Source: Streptomyces aurantiacus (GTDB lineage Bacteria; Actinomycetota; Actinomycetes; Streptomycetales; Streptomycetaceae). From it: a DNA stretch of 64,000 nucleotides. Below, in pieces: positions 37,656-45,527 of this stretch. The notes beneath the pieces are model-generated. The model was given only the letters and a program-made list of their open reading frames with translations, was not told where the DNA came from and made no database searches. The DNA lies in assembly GCF_027107535.1 (NCBI RefSeq), contig NZ_CP114283.1:2914001-2978000 (forward strand), read 5' to 3'. A program made the position numbers and the translations under genes. Position 1 is the first letter of the stretch, and every line of letters starts with the position of its first letter.

Positions 37656-37696
37656 ACACGACTTGTCGCTGATCACGACCCGTTCGGTACGGCCAG

Positions 37697-37727
37697 GGGC
37701 GGCTCCTCGCACGCGGAGGGGCCGCCC
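37697..37727. terminator. Stem-loop terminator after the C39 peptidase
   Basis: GGGCGGCTCCTC (37697-37708) pairs with GAGGGGCCGCCC (37716-37727) with one G-T wobble. Confidence 0.8.
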
Positions 37728-37863
37728 TTCGGCCGTCCTTGTGGTGCGCGCCACACGGCTCGCCGCGCGTGACCAAGCTCTCCCCCGCAAAAGCCCGATC
37801 CGGTGGCAAGGTGGACACACCGGTGGGGGGAGTCCACCGAAAGACGACCGTGAGCGAGCCGCC

Positions 37864-38010
37864 ATGAGCACGACCTCTGCCACCGCCGGACGAGTCCGTA
37901 CCCGCACGGGCGGACCCGAGGACAACGGGCCGAAGATCCTCGAACACGTCATGGGCTGGACCTTCGTGCTGGTGCTCGCGATGTTCGTGACGCAGCTCGG
38001 CCTCCTCTGA
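37864..38010 (+). CDS. Small membrane protein (SCO1431-like)
   Basis: 48 aa. A polar N-terminus of about 25 residues leads to one membrane helix (WTFVLVLAMFVTQLGLL). It resembles the small Streptomyces membrane proteins named after SCO1431, as I recall them. Role unknown. GAGCGAGCC precedes the ATG; the gene stands alone between the C39 peptidase terminator and the TetR gene. Confidence 0.72.
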   Translation: MSTTSATAGRVRTRTGGPEDNGPKILEHVMGWTFVLVLAMFVTQLGLL

Positions 38011-38097
38011 CGCCCGTCGAAGAGAGTCGAACAGCCTGCTGACGGGGCTCTGCCATACTGCGGAGGTCCCGCTCACAGCTGGAGACCAGGTCCGGAT

Positions 38098-38757
38098 TTG
38101 AGTAACAGCCCTCAGGGCGGTGCCGACCGCCCCGGAGCCCGCGGCACCGACCGTTCCTCAGCGCGCCGTGCCGAACTCATCGTCATCGGGCGGAAGTTGT
38201 TCGCCGACACGTCCTACGACGCGCTGTCGATGGACGACATCGCCAAACAGGCGCACGTCGCCAAGGGGTTGATCTACTACTACTTCCGGTCCAAGCGCGG
38301 CTACTACCTGGCCATCGTCCAGGACTCGGTGGCCGAGCTGATCGCCCGGGCGGCCGGTGGACTCGAACTGCCCCCCGAGGAACGGGTGCACCGCACCATC
38401 GACGGCTATCTGCGCTATGCCGAGCACAACCAGGCGGCGTACCGCACCATCATCTGCGGCGGCGTCGGTTTCGACGCCGAGGTGCACGCCATCCGGGGGA
38501 GCGTGCGGGAAGCCATCGTGGAGACCATCGCCGAAGGGGCGTACGGGCGGCGGAAGGTGGCCCCGCTGCCCCGGATGGCGTTGCTCGGCTGGCTGTGCAG
38601 CGTGGAGGGGTCCACCCTCGACTGGATCGACCACTACGGCCTCCCGCGTGACCTGATGCGCGAGCTGCTGGTGAAGACACTCGGCGGCACGATGCGCGCC
38701 GTCGAGGAACTCGACGCCTCGTATCCGGCTCCGCGGGCCGCCCGCCGGGACACCTGA
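38098..38757 (+). CDS. TetR-family transcriptional regulator
   Basis: 219 aa with a TTG start at 38098. HTH at about residues 25-70 (the segment ARRAELIVIGRKLFADTSYD, then SMDDIAKQAHVAKGLIYYYFRSKRGYYLAIV), followed by an all-helical ligand domain. The YYYFRSKRGYY helix is the standard TetR signature. The ligand is unknown; targets may include the acyl-CoA dehydrogenase region, but nothing in the sequence proves it. Confidence 0.9.
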   Translation: MSNSPQGGADRPGARGTDRSSARRAELIVIGRKLFADTSYDALSMDDIAKQAHVAKGLIYYYFRSKRGYYLAIVQDSVAELIARAAGGLELPPEERVHRTIDGYLRYAEHNQAAYRTIICGGVGFDAEVHAIRGSVREAIVETIAEGAYGRRKVAPLPRMALLGWLCSVEGSTLDWIDHYGLPRDLMRELLVKTLGGTMRAVEELDASYPAPRAARRDT

Positions 38758-38761
38758 CCGA

Positions 38762-38791
38762 GGGCGGGAGCCGGCCGACCGGCCCCCGCCC
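38762..38791. terminator. Bidirectional stem-loop terminator
   Basis: GGGCGGGAGCCGG (38762-38774) pairs with CCGGCCCCCGCCC (38779-38791) with one mismatch and a 4-nt loop, between the convergent TetR and chitinase genes. Confidence 0.85.
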
Positions 38792-38811
38792 CAAGTTCCG
38801 TCTTGGTGAGG

Positions 38812-40059
38812 CTAGTTGATCGCCTTGATCAGTTCACCGTTCGACGTGTCGCCGCTCAGCTCCCAGAAGAACGTGCCTCCCAGGCCCTGCGCGTTCTTGT
38901 AGTTCATCTTCCCCGCGATGGTCGACGGGGTGTCGTAACTCCACCAGTTGTTACCGCACTTGGCGTACGCGGTGCCGCCCACCGTGCCGGTGGCAGGGCA
39001 CTTGGTCTTGAGCACCTTGTAGTCGTCGATGCCCTGCTCGTACGTCCCCGCCGCCGGGCCGGTCGCCGTGCCGCCGGGTGTCGCCTGGGTGACTCCGGTC
39101 CAGCCGCGTCCGTAGAAGCCGATGCCGAGCAGCAGCTTGGAGGCGGGGACCCCCATGCCCTTGAGCTTGGCGATCGTCGCGGAGGTGTGGTTGCCCGCCT
39201 TCGGGATCCCGGTGTAGGAGTTCAGCGGCGAGTGCGGCGCCGTCGGGCCGGTCGCGTCCCAGGCGCCGAAGAAGTCGTACGTCATCGGGTTGTACCAGTT
39301 GACGTACTGTGCGGCGCCCGCGTAGTCGGCCGCGTCCAGCTTGCCGCCGGCGGTGGCGTCGGCCGGGATCGCCGAGGTGACCAGTGCGGAGCCGCCGAAC
39401 CGGGCGCGGACGGCCGACATCAGGTTCTTGTACGCGGCCCTCCCGCTGGCGTCACAGGTGAGACCGCAGGTGTTGGGGTACTCCCAGTCGATGTCGATCC
39501 CGTCGAAGACGTCCGCCCACTTGGAGTTCTCGACCAGGTCGTAGCAGGACTGGGCGAAGGCCGCCGGGTTCCTGGCCGCCTCCGTGAAGCCGCCGGACCA
39601 GGTCCAGCCGCCGAAGGACCACAGGACCCTGAGGTTCGGGTTCTTCTTCTTCAGTTCGCGCAACTGGTTGAAGTTGCCGCGCAGCGGCTGGTCCCAGGTG
39701 TCCGCGACCCCGTCGACCGACTCGGCCGCGGTGTGGGTCCGCTCGGTGGCCGCGTAGTTGTCGCCCATCGCGCACTTGCCGCCGGTGACGTTGCCGAAGG
39801 CGTAGTTGATGTGCGTCAGCCTGGCCGCGGAGCCGGATGTCTGGATGTTCTTGACCAGGTACTTCCGGTCGTAGGTGCCCCATTCGGTGAAGTACCCGAC
39901 GACTTTGGAACCGGCCGCCGCGGGGGCGGCGGCCCGGTCGGGCGCGGTGGCCGCGGTGGCCGTACCCGCGCCGGCGAGCAGTCCGGCGCCGAGGACGGCG
40001 CAACAGACGGTGGACAGGAGCGCCCGGAACCGGACGCGGGGGCGGAGCGAGGTGAGCAT
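38812..40059 (-). CDS. Secreted family 18 chitinase
   Basis: 415 aa. ATG at 40057-40059 has GAGGAGA upstream. A Sec signal (residues 1-35, FRALLSTVCCAVLGAGLLAGAGTATA) is followed by a GH18 catalytic barrel from about residue 52 to the end. The active-site DxxDxDxE lies in DGIDIDWEYP, with catalytic Glu193. YNPMTYDFFGAW and GGTFFWELSGD are further GH18 signatures. It hydrolyses chitin by substrate-assisted retention. No carbohydrate-binding module. From memory it sits where a chitinase lies next to acyl-CoA dehydrogenase in S. coelicolor. The promoter at 40129-40171 suggests DasR control. Confidence 0.95.
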   Translation of the reverse strand: MLTSLRPRVRFRALLSTVCCAVLGAGLLAGAGTATAATAPDRAAAPAAAGSKVVGYFTEWGTYDRKYLVKNIQTSGSAARLTHINYAFGNVTGGKCAMGDNYAATERTHTAAESVDGVADTWDQPLRGNFNQLRELKKKNPNLRVLWSFGGWTWSGGFTEAARNPAAFAQSCYDLVENSKWADVFDGIDIDWEYPNTCGLTCDASGRAAYKNLMSAVRARFGGSALVTSAIPADATAGGKLDAADYAGAAQYVNWYNPMTYDFFGAWDATGPTAPHSPLNSYTGIPKAGNHTSATIAKLKGMGVPASKLLLGIGFYGRGWTGVTQATPGGTATGPAAGTYEQGIDDYKVLKTKCPATGTVGGTAYAKCGNNWWSYDTPSTIAGKMNYKNAQGLGGTFFWELSGDTSNGELIKAIN

Positions 40060-40128
40060 CGTGTCTCCTCGTGGGGGAGAGGGAAACAAACGCCGATTGG
40101 CATGAACGCGGTGAAGCGTTGGAGCGAA

Positions 40129-40171
40129 ACAGTAGGAGGACTAGACCAGTCGGTCAATGGTTCGGACCAAT
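40129..40171 (-). promoter_or_regulatory. Chitinase promoter with two DasR-like repeats
   Basis: Minus strand: -35 TTGACC (40152-40157), 17-bp spacer, -10 TACTGT (40129-40134). GGACTAGACCA (40138-40148) falls in the spacer and GGTTCGGACCA (40159-40169) lies upstream of -35. Both resemble the known DasR site ACTGGTCTAGACCACT, which is bound by a GlcNAc-phosphate-responsive repressor. Confidence 0.8.
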
Positions 40172-40377
40172 TCGGCGCGCGACCCTCTACTCTTGAGTAA
40201 GCGGTCGTTAACTGGTGACTCGATGCCTCCGATCGGGCATACTCACAGCGCACAGCCGCTGATCAACCGCTTCCGCGACCCGGAGGCGCAAGCATCGTCG
40301 GTGCCCAGTGAGACCCGGCGGGCAGCCCCACCCAGGTGTGCTTCGCCGATGTGCCCGACAGGGAGGAGAGCGTCGAC

Positions 40378-41550
40378 ATGCCTGACCGCGCCCCGCAGCC
40401 GGTGGACCGTCAACTGCCCACGGACGAGGCCCGGGATCTGATCTCGCTCGTCCGCGACATCGCGCAGCGTGAGATCGCCCCGAAGGTGGCCGAGGAGGAG
40501 GACGCCGGACGCTTCCCGCGCGAGACCTTCACCCTCCTCTCGGAGTCGGGACTGCTCGGCCTCCCCTACGACGCCGAGTACGGCGGCGGGGACCAGCCGT
40601 ACGAGGTCTACCTCCAGGTACTCGAAGAGCTCGCCGCCGCCCGCCTCACCGTGGGCCTCGGGGTCAGCGTGCACTCGCTCGCCTGTCACGCCCTCGCCAA
40701 CTACGGCACCAAGGAGCAGCAGGCCGAGCACCTCCCGGCGATGCTCGGCGGCGGCCTCCTGGGTGCCTACTGCCTCTCGGAGCCGTCGTCCGGCTCGGAC
40801 GCCGCCAGCCTGCGTACGAAGGCCGTGCGGGACGGCGAGGACTGGGTGATCACGGGGACCAAGGCCTGGATCACGCACGGCGGAGTCGCCGACTTCTGCA
40901 CGGTGCTCGCGCGGACCGGCGGCGAGGGGGCGCGGGGCATCACGGCGTTCCTGGTGCCCGGCGACGCCGAGGGGCTGAGCGCCGCGGTGCCCGAGAAGAA
41001 GATGGGCATGAAGGGCTCACCCACCGCCCAGGTCCACTTCGACGCGGTGCGGATCCCCGACGACCGGCGCATCGGCGAAGAGGGGCAGGGCTTCGCGATC
41101 GCCCTGTCCGCGCTGGACTCGGGACGGCTCGGCATCGCGGCATGCGCCATAGGTGTCGCCCAGGCGGCCCTGGACGAGGCCGTCGCCTACGCAGGCGGGC
41201 GCGAGCAGTTCGGGCGGCCGATCGCGGACTTCCAGGGTCTGCGCTTCATGCTCGCGGACATGGCGACCCGGATCGAGGCCGGCCGCTCGCTGTACCTCAC
41301 GGCGGCCCGGCTGCGCGACGCGGGACGGCCCTTCGCCCGGCAGGCGGCCATGGCGAAGCTGTTCTGCACCGACACCGCGATGCAGGTCACCGTGGACGCC
41401 GTCCAGGTGCTCGGCGGTTACGGCTACACCACGGACTTCCCCGTCGAGCGGTACATGCGCGAGGCCAAGGTGCTGCAGATCGTCGAGGGCACAAATCAGA
41501 TCCAGCGGATGGTCATCGCCCGTCACCTCGCGGGTCCCGAGTCGCGCTGA
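40378..41550 (+). CDS. Acyl-CoA dehydrogenase
   Basis: 390-aa FAD enzyme that introduces a trans-2 double bond into acyl-CoA. ATG 40378 is preferred since GGGAGGAGAG lies at 40361-40370. The three ACAD domains are visible: an N-terminal helical part, the middle beta domain (AYCLSEPSSGSDAASLRTKA, EKKMGMKGSPTAQVHFD) and the C-terminal helices (QVTVDAVQVLGGYGYTTDFPVERYMREAK, IVEGTNQIQRMVIAR), where Glu of VEGTNQIQ is the probable catalytic base of short/medium-chain enzymes. Chain length is not determined. Confidence 0.94.
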   Translation: MPDRAPQPVDRQLPTDEARDLISLVRDIAQREIAPKVAEEEDAGRFPRETFTLLSESGLLGLPYDAEYGGGDQPYEVYLQVLEELAAARLTVGLGVSVHSLACHALANYGTKEQQAEHLPAMLGGGLLGAYCLSEPSSGSDAASLRTKAVRDGEDWVITGTKAWITHGGVADFCTVLARTGGEGARGITAFLVPGDAEGLSAAVPEKKMGMKGSPTAQVHFDAVRIPDDRRIGEEGQGFAIALSALDSGRLGIAACAIGVAQAALDEAVAYAGGREQFGRPIADFQGLRFMLADMATRIEAGRSLYLTAARLRDAGRPFARQAAMAKLFCTDTAMQVTVDAVQVLGGYGYTTDFPVERYMREAKVLQIVEGTNQIQRMVIARHLAGPESR

Positions 41551-41818
41551 ACCTCCCGTACCCGTACATCGCCGCGGGGGCCACGAGCCTGGCCCACTCG
41601 GGGTCGTGGCGCCCCGGCAGGGTCCGGCCGCGGTCGGCCCAGGCGCGGATCATGGCACGGTAGATGGGAGGGTCCACGGGCTGGTGGGACTCGTGGGCTG
41701 CGTGGGGCTCCTGTGACTCATGAGTCACCCGCGTCCACTGTGGCTCCTGGGGAACCGATTCTGCGATGGGAAGAAGAAACCCGCGGCGCCGGCCTGTCTC
41801 TGCGTAGGTGGAGGTCAT
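41513..41818 (-). CDS. Small protein of unknown function
   Basis: 101 aa. Third codon positions are GC-rich through most of the frame, and the tail PPIYRAMIRAWADRGRTLPGRHDPEWARLVAP reads like a folded helical segment, so I judge this real. It has no Shine-Dalgarno sequence. Its last 38 bp overlap the end of the acyl-CoA dehydrogenase gene in antisense. A 16-bp perfect palindrome, GTGACTCATGAGTCAC, lies within it at 41713-41728. No domain is recognised. Confidence 0.5.
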   Translation of the reverse strand: MTSTYAETGRRRGFLLPIAESVPQEPQWTRVTHESQEPHAAHESHQPVDPPIYRAMIRAWADRGRTLPGRHDPEWARLVAPAAMYGYGRFSATRDPRGDGR

Positions 41819-41967
41819 ACCGGGGCAACGCGTCCCGGGGCGGACAGGTCACCGACTCGTGAATTCGCCTGTGCGTTCACGGGCGGGCCCATACGGGGGC
41901 CGGGCGTTTGAGCCTCCTCGAGGGCGAAGCCCGGAGCAGGCCATGACTCTGGCCCCCCGAACGCATC

Positions 41968-41980
41968 TGACGTACCGTCA
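41968..41980. promoter_or_regulatory. Operator-like inverted repeat
   Basis: TGACG-TAC-CGTCA lies 69 bp before the next gene in the 230-bp divergent spacer. Short TGACG/CGTCA repeats are typical of TetR-type operators at lipid-degradation genes. Confidence 0.45.
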
Positions 41981-42048
41981 ACTCCGCCGCCGGGGGCTGC
42001 CGGAACCCTCCGCGCGGCGCCCTCGCCGCGCACCCCGGGAGGCAGCCG

Positions 42049-43173
42049 ATGCCCGACGACCGTCCCGTAGCCCTCGACGAGTACCCCGTGCACCAGGTCC
42101 CCCTCTCGATGAAGCACGTGGCGACGGGGGACCGGAACGCCTACGACCGCTGCATCTTCCATGTCTTCGACCACCAGGGGCGGGCCTTGCTCGTCCTGGG
42201 GCTCGGGGTGTACCCGAACATGGGCGTCATCGACGCGTACGCGACCCTGCGCGTCGGGGACACCCTGCACGCCGTGCGCGCCTCGGACGCGCTGGCCGAC
42301 GACACCCGGATGCGGATGGCCGTCGGCCCCCTCCGTATCCTCGTCGAACGCCCCTTGCGGGACTTCGTCCTGAGCTGCGCCGCCGACCCCGACGATCCGG
42401 ACGGACTGTCGTACGAGATCAACTGGTCCGCGGACTTTCCCGCACTGTGGGAGCCGCACCACCTCCAACGCCGGGGCGCCAGGCTCACGTTGGAGGGCAG
42501 ACGCTTCGTCCAGGCGGGCCGCTGCGACGGCTGGTTCCGGGTCGCGGGCAAGGAGACGCGGTTGTCCGGCGACGGCTGGACGGCGACCCGTGACCGCAGC
42601 TGGGGGACGCGGCCCCTCCCCGGGGAGGAAGGTGGCCGGCTGGCCGAGGAGCACCGGACCGAGGGCTTCCACTGGCTGTGGTGCCCCGTCCGGTTCGACG
42701 ACCGTTTCCTGATGGTCGTCACCCAGGAGGACGCCGACGGCTACCGGACGCTCAACGACGCGACACTCGTACGCCCCGGGCAGCGTGACCGCCAACTCGG
42801 CTGGCCCCAGGCCGAGATCACCTACCGGAGCGGCACCCGCCACCCGGAGCGCGCGACCGTCCACCTCGGCGACCTGCGCAAGCCGCTCGAACTGGGCGTC
42901 GAGATCCTGGCCTCCTCCCCGCTCGCCGTCGGCGCGGGATACCCGCCCGCCGACGACTGGCAGCACGGCACCTGGCAGGGGAGGGGCTGGACCGACCGCC
43001 GTACGTACGACCTCTCGGACCCTGCCGCCCTCGGGGTCGCCGCCTACGGCGTGACCGACCACGCGGCCCGCTTCACCCTCGACGGGCGCACCGGGTACGG
43101 GATCTTCGAGCACGGCTCGTTCGGGCGGCACGACCCGAGCGGGTTCACCGGGTTCGACTCGGTCGCGCCCTGA
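42049..43173 (+). CDS. CrtC/AttH-like lipocalin-fold protein, unknown function
   Basis: 374 aa, soluble, beta-rich, many Trp residues. No exact family is recognised. Segments such as RSWGTRPLPGEEGG, GFHWLWCPVRFDDRFLMVVTQED and EHGSFGRHDPSG resemble the two-domain AttH/CrtC-like proteins (DUF7064/7065 type) that often sit beside acyl-CoA dehydrogenases and APH kinases in actinomycete steroid or lipid clusters. GGGAGGC precedes the ATG. It is followed 12 bp later by the APH-like gene, so the two are an operon. Enzymatic activity (hydratase?) is unproven. Confidence 0.65.
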   Translation: MPDDRPVALDEYPVHQVPLSMKHVATGDRNAYDRCIFHVFDHQGRALLVLGLGVYPNMGVIDAYATLRVGDTLHAVRASDALADDTRMRMAVGPLRILVERPLRDFVLSCAADPDDPDGLSYEINWSADFPALWEPHHLQRRGARLTLEGRRFVQAGRCDGWFRVAGKETRLSGDGWTATRDRSWGTRPLPGEEGGRLAEEHRTEGFHWLWCPVRFDDRFLMVVTQEDADGYRTLNDATLVRPGQRDRQLGWPQAEITYRSGTRHPERATVHLGDLRKPLELGVEILASSPLAVGAGYPPADDWQHGTWQGRGWTDRRTYDLSDPAALGVAAYGVTDHAARFTLDGRTGYGIFEHGSFGRHDPSGFTGFDSVAP

Positions 43174-43185
43174 GGGAGTGACGAC

Positions 43186-44280
43186 ATGGCGACAGCACCC
43201 CGTCCGCGTACGACGACCCGAGACCCTCAGGAACTCGCCCGTCGGCTGACCGGCTGGCTCAACGGACGTCTGCCCGGCGCGACGGCGGTGGACGTCCGGG
43301 TCCCCGCCTCCAACGGACTGTCCAGCGAGACCCTGCTCTTCGACATCGAGCACCCCGAACCACCCGTCCGGACCTGCGCGTTGAGGCTCGCGGCGGACCC
43401 GGCGGCGTACACCGTCTTCCCGGTCTACGACCTGCCGCGTCAGTACCGCACCATGCGGCTGGTGGCCGACCGCACGGACGTCCCTGTGCCGCGCGTGCTG
43501 TGGCTGGAGGAGGACCCGGCGCCGCTCGGGGCGCCCTTCTTCGTGATGGAGCGCGTCGAGGGCCGTGTGCCGCCGGACGTCATGCCCTACACGTACGAAG
43601 GGAACTGGCTGCACGCGGCGAGCGACGCCGAGCGTGAGCGGCTGGAGGCGGCCTCGGTGGGCCTCCTCGCCCGCCTCCACGACCAGGTCCCGGTGGGCGA
43701 AGCCGGATTCCTCAGGACGCCCGGCACCGGCAGTCCCCTGCGCGACCACGTCGACGGCCAACGCGCCTACTACGCATGGGTGGTTGACGGACTGTCACGC
43801 TCGCCCCTCATCGAGGACGCCTTCGAGCGGCTCGACGCACTGTGGCCGCGCGACGAGGGTGCGGCCGTCCTGAGCTGGGGCGACGCACGCATCGGCAACG
43901 TCATCTACGACGGCTTCGAACCCGCCGCCGTCCTCGACTGGGAAATGGCGGCACTGGGCCCGCGCGAGGTCGACCTCGGCTGGATGATCTACCTGCACCG
44001 CTTCTTCCAGGACCTCACGGTGAGCTTCGGGCAGCGCGGGCTGCCCGGCTTCCTGCGCCGCGACCGGGTGGAGGCGCGCTACGCCGAACTGACCGGCCAC
44101 ACACCGCGGGACATGGACTTCCACATCCTGTACGCGGCCCTGCGGCACGCCGTCGTCATGCTGCGGGTCGCCTACCGGCAGGTGCACTTCGGCGAGGCGT
44201 CCGTCCCGGCGGATCCGGACACACTGATCCTGCACCACGACAGCCTGCGAGCCATGGTGCAGGGCAGTTACGGGGACTGA
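43186..44280 (+). CDS. APH-family phosphotransferase
   Basis: 364-aa protein-kinase-like fold. ATP-binding lobe N-terminal (about residues 40-130, ending FFVMERVEGR, the hinge), catalytic loop LSWGDARIGNVIYDG with the base Asp, and metal-binding VLDWEMAALGPREVDLGW. These are the standard aminoglycoside/acyl-CoA-dehydrogenase-linked phosphotransferase motifs (ACAD10/11 N-terminal type). The neighbours (acyl-CoA dehydrogenase, CrtC-like protein) favour phosphorylation of a hydroxyacyl intermediate over antibiotic resistance. Confidence 0.88.
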   Translation: MATAPRPRTTTRDPQELARRLTGWLNGRLPGATAVDVRVPASNGLSSETLLFDIEHPEPPVRTCALRLAADPAAYTVFPVYDLPRQYRTMRLVADRTDVPVPRVLWLEEDPAPLGAPFFVMERVEGRVPPDVMPYTYEGNWLHAASDAERERLEAASVGLLARLHDQVPVGEAGFLRTPGTGSPLRDHVDGQRAYYAWVVDGLSRSPLIEDAFERLDALWPRDEGAAVLSWGDARIGNVIYDGFEPAAVLDWEMAALGPREVDLGWMIYLHRFFQDLTVSFGQRGLPGFLRRDRVEARYAELTGHTPRDMDFHILYAALRHAVVMLRVAYRQVHFGEASVPADPDTLILHHDSLRAMVQGSYGD

Positions 44281-44313
44281 CGGCCTCTCGGCGCGGACTG
44301 GGCCGAGGACCGC

Positions 44314-44751
44314 TCAGGCGGCCTGGTCGCGCATCACCGGCACCCGCAGGGGCCGCGAACCGGGGCCACCGACGTGCGAGAAGGGCTGAGTACGCCAGTC
44401 GAGCCCCTGAGGGAGCGTCAACAGCAGGGCGGTGTCCTGCTCCTGAACCTCCATCGTCTCGTCGGCGGGCCGTGCCTCGGCCGCCGCGCGGCCCGTACCG
44501 GCGCAGACCGTCAGCCCGAACGGGTTCCACGGCGACGCGCAGAGCGCGTGCTCCGGCAGGCTCTCCTCGTCCGCCAGGAGCGCGATGGGCTGAGCGCAGT
44601 CCGGGCAGATCACCCGGTACATCTCGAAGGTGTCGTACGCGTCGAGTTCCTCGCCGTCCAGGGCGTCCGGTTCGACGCCCTCCGGCTCGGGCTCGACGAC
44701 CGACTGCTGCCGCTTGGGCGCGGTGCGGCCAAGGCGCTTCAGACTCTGCAT
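44314..44751 (-). CDS. Hypothetical protein with a possible zinc-binding site
   Basis: 145 aa. An acidic linker (about residues 20-40) precedes VICPDCAQPIALLADEESLPEHALCA, where C-P-D-C and a later His/Cys could bind zinc. No enzyme motif. ATG at 44749-44751, with a GGGGGAGTAG segment upstream. Convergent with the APH gene (33 bp). The 266-bp spacer beyond its start holds CATGTG-N8-CACATG at 44863-44882. Confidence 0.7.
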   Translation of the reverse strand: MQSLKRLGRTAPKRQQSVVEPEPEGVEPDALDGEELDAYDTFEMYRVICPDCAQPIALLADEESLPEHALCASPWNPFGLTVCAGTGRAAAEARPADETMEVQEQDTALLLTLPQGLDWRTQPFSHVGGPGSRPLRVPVMRDQAA

Positions 44752-45004
44752 GGGCTACTCCCCCTCGGGTGGGCCGAAAAGGCACTGCGACCTCGGCCAC
44801 AGCAAGCACTTCCCGTCCCGTCTCTGCGGTAATCACGAGAACATCACGGAAGCCGGCGACATCATGTGGCGTTCGTCACATGCCGCCCGCAGGTGCCCGA
44901 CCCGGCGGGTTTGTCCCCCCGCCCGTCCCGCCCGCGCACCCATTACACATCACGAACCGGGTATGACCAGCGCCGCTGTGTATCCGGGGGGATCAAGGGC
45001 ACTG

Positions 45005-45010
45005 TAGGTT
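45005..45010 (+). promoter_or_regulatory. -10 box of a leaderless Lrp-family mRNA
   Basis: TAGGTT is followed by exactly 7 nt and the ATG at 45018, with no Shine-Dalgarno site. Confidence 0.5.
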
Positions 45011-45017
45011 CTCCGCC

Positions 45018-45458
45018 ATGGAGGAGCTGGACCGCCACATCGTGCAGCTGCTCGTCGAAGACGGGCGGATGAGCTACACCGACCTGGGCAAGGCCACGGG
45101 CCTGTCCACATCGGCCGTGCACCAGCGGGTACGCCGACTGGAGCAGCGCGGCGTCATCCGCGGCTATGCCGCGGTCGTCGACCCCGAGGCCGTGGGACTG
45201 CCGATGACGGCCTTCATCTCGGTGAAACCGTTCGACCCCAGCGCCCCGGACGACATCGCCGAGCGACTGGCCGGCGTTCCGGAGATCGAGGCCTGCCACA
45301 GCGTCGCCGGCGACGAGAACTACATCCTCAAGGTCCGCGTCTCGACACCCCACGAGCTGGAGGAACTCCTCGCGCGCCTGCGCACGCTGGCAGGGGTGTC
45401 CACCCGGACGACGGTGGTCCTCTCGACACCGTACGAGGCACGGCCACCGAGGATCTGA
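45018..45458 (+). CDS. Lrp/AsnC-family regulator
   Basis: 146 aa. HTH at residues 3-55 (LDRHIVQLLVEDGRMSYTDL and LSTSAVHQRVRRLEQRGVIRG), RAM domain at about 65-140 (IEACHSVAGDENYILKVRVSTPHELEELL). Second Lrp-type protein in the window, distinct from the one at 13155. The divergent CATGTG/CACATG repeat at 44863 may be its site. The ligand is probably an amino acid. Confidence 0.92.
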   Translation: MEELDRHIVQLLVEDGRMSYTDLGKATGLSTSAVHQRVRRLEQRGVIRGYAAVVDPEAVGLPMTAFISVKPFDPSAPDDIAERLAGVPEIEACHSVAGDENYILKVRVSTPHELEELLARLRTLAGVSTRTTVVLSTPYEARPPRI

Positions 45459-45514
45459 GGACCGCCTCTCCCTCCTCCACGGGGCCCCGCGCACGAGGCC
45501 GCCGCAGGAGGGGT

Positions 45515-45520
45515 GAGACT
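45515..45520 (+). promoter_or_regulatory. -10 box 7 nt before the amidohydrolase ATG
   Basis: GAGACT, 7 nt, ATG (45528). The same layout, GAGGCT-7 nt-ATG with a similar CTGTTTCCC leader, occurs before the HEAT-repeat gene at 57542. Confidence 0.35.
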
Positions 45521-45527
45521 GTTCCCC

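Noticed and set aside
41942..42055. ATG-initiated frame MTLAPRTHLTYRQL in the divergent spacer
   Set aside because: It runs into the next gene in another frame, is Arg/Pro-rich and has no ribosome-binding site.
44962..45006. 14-codon ORF MTSAAVYPGGSRAL before the Lrp gene
   Set aside because: No ribosome-binding site or promoter placed like that of the MTWRH leader, and the Lrp gene has its own leaderless -10 box.
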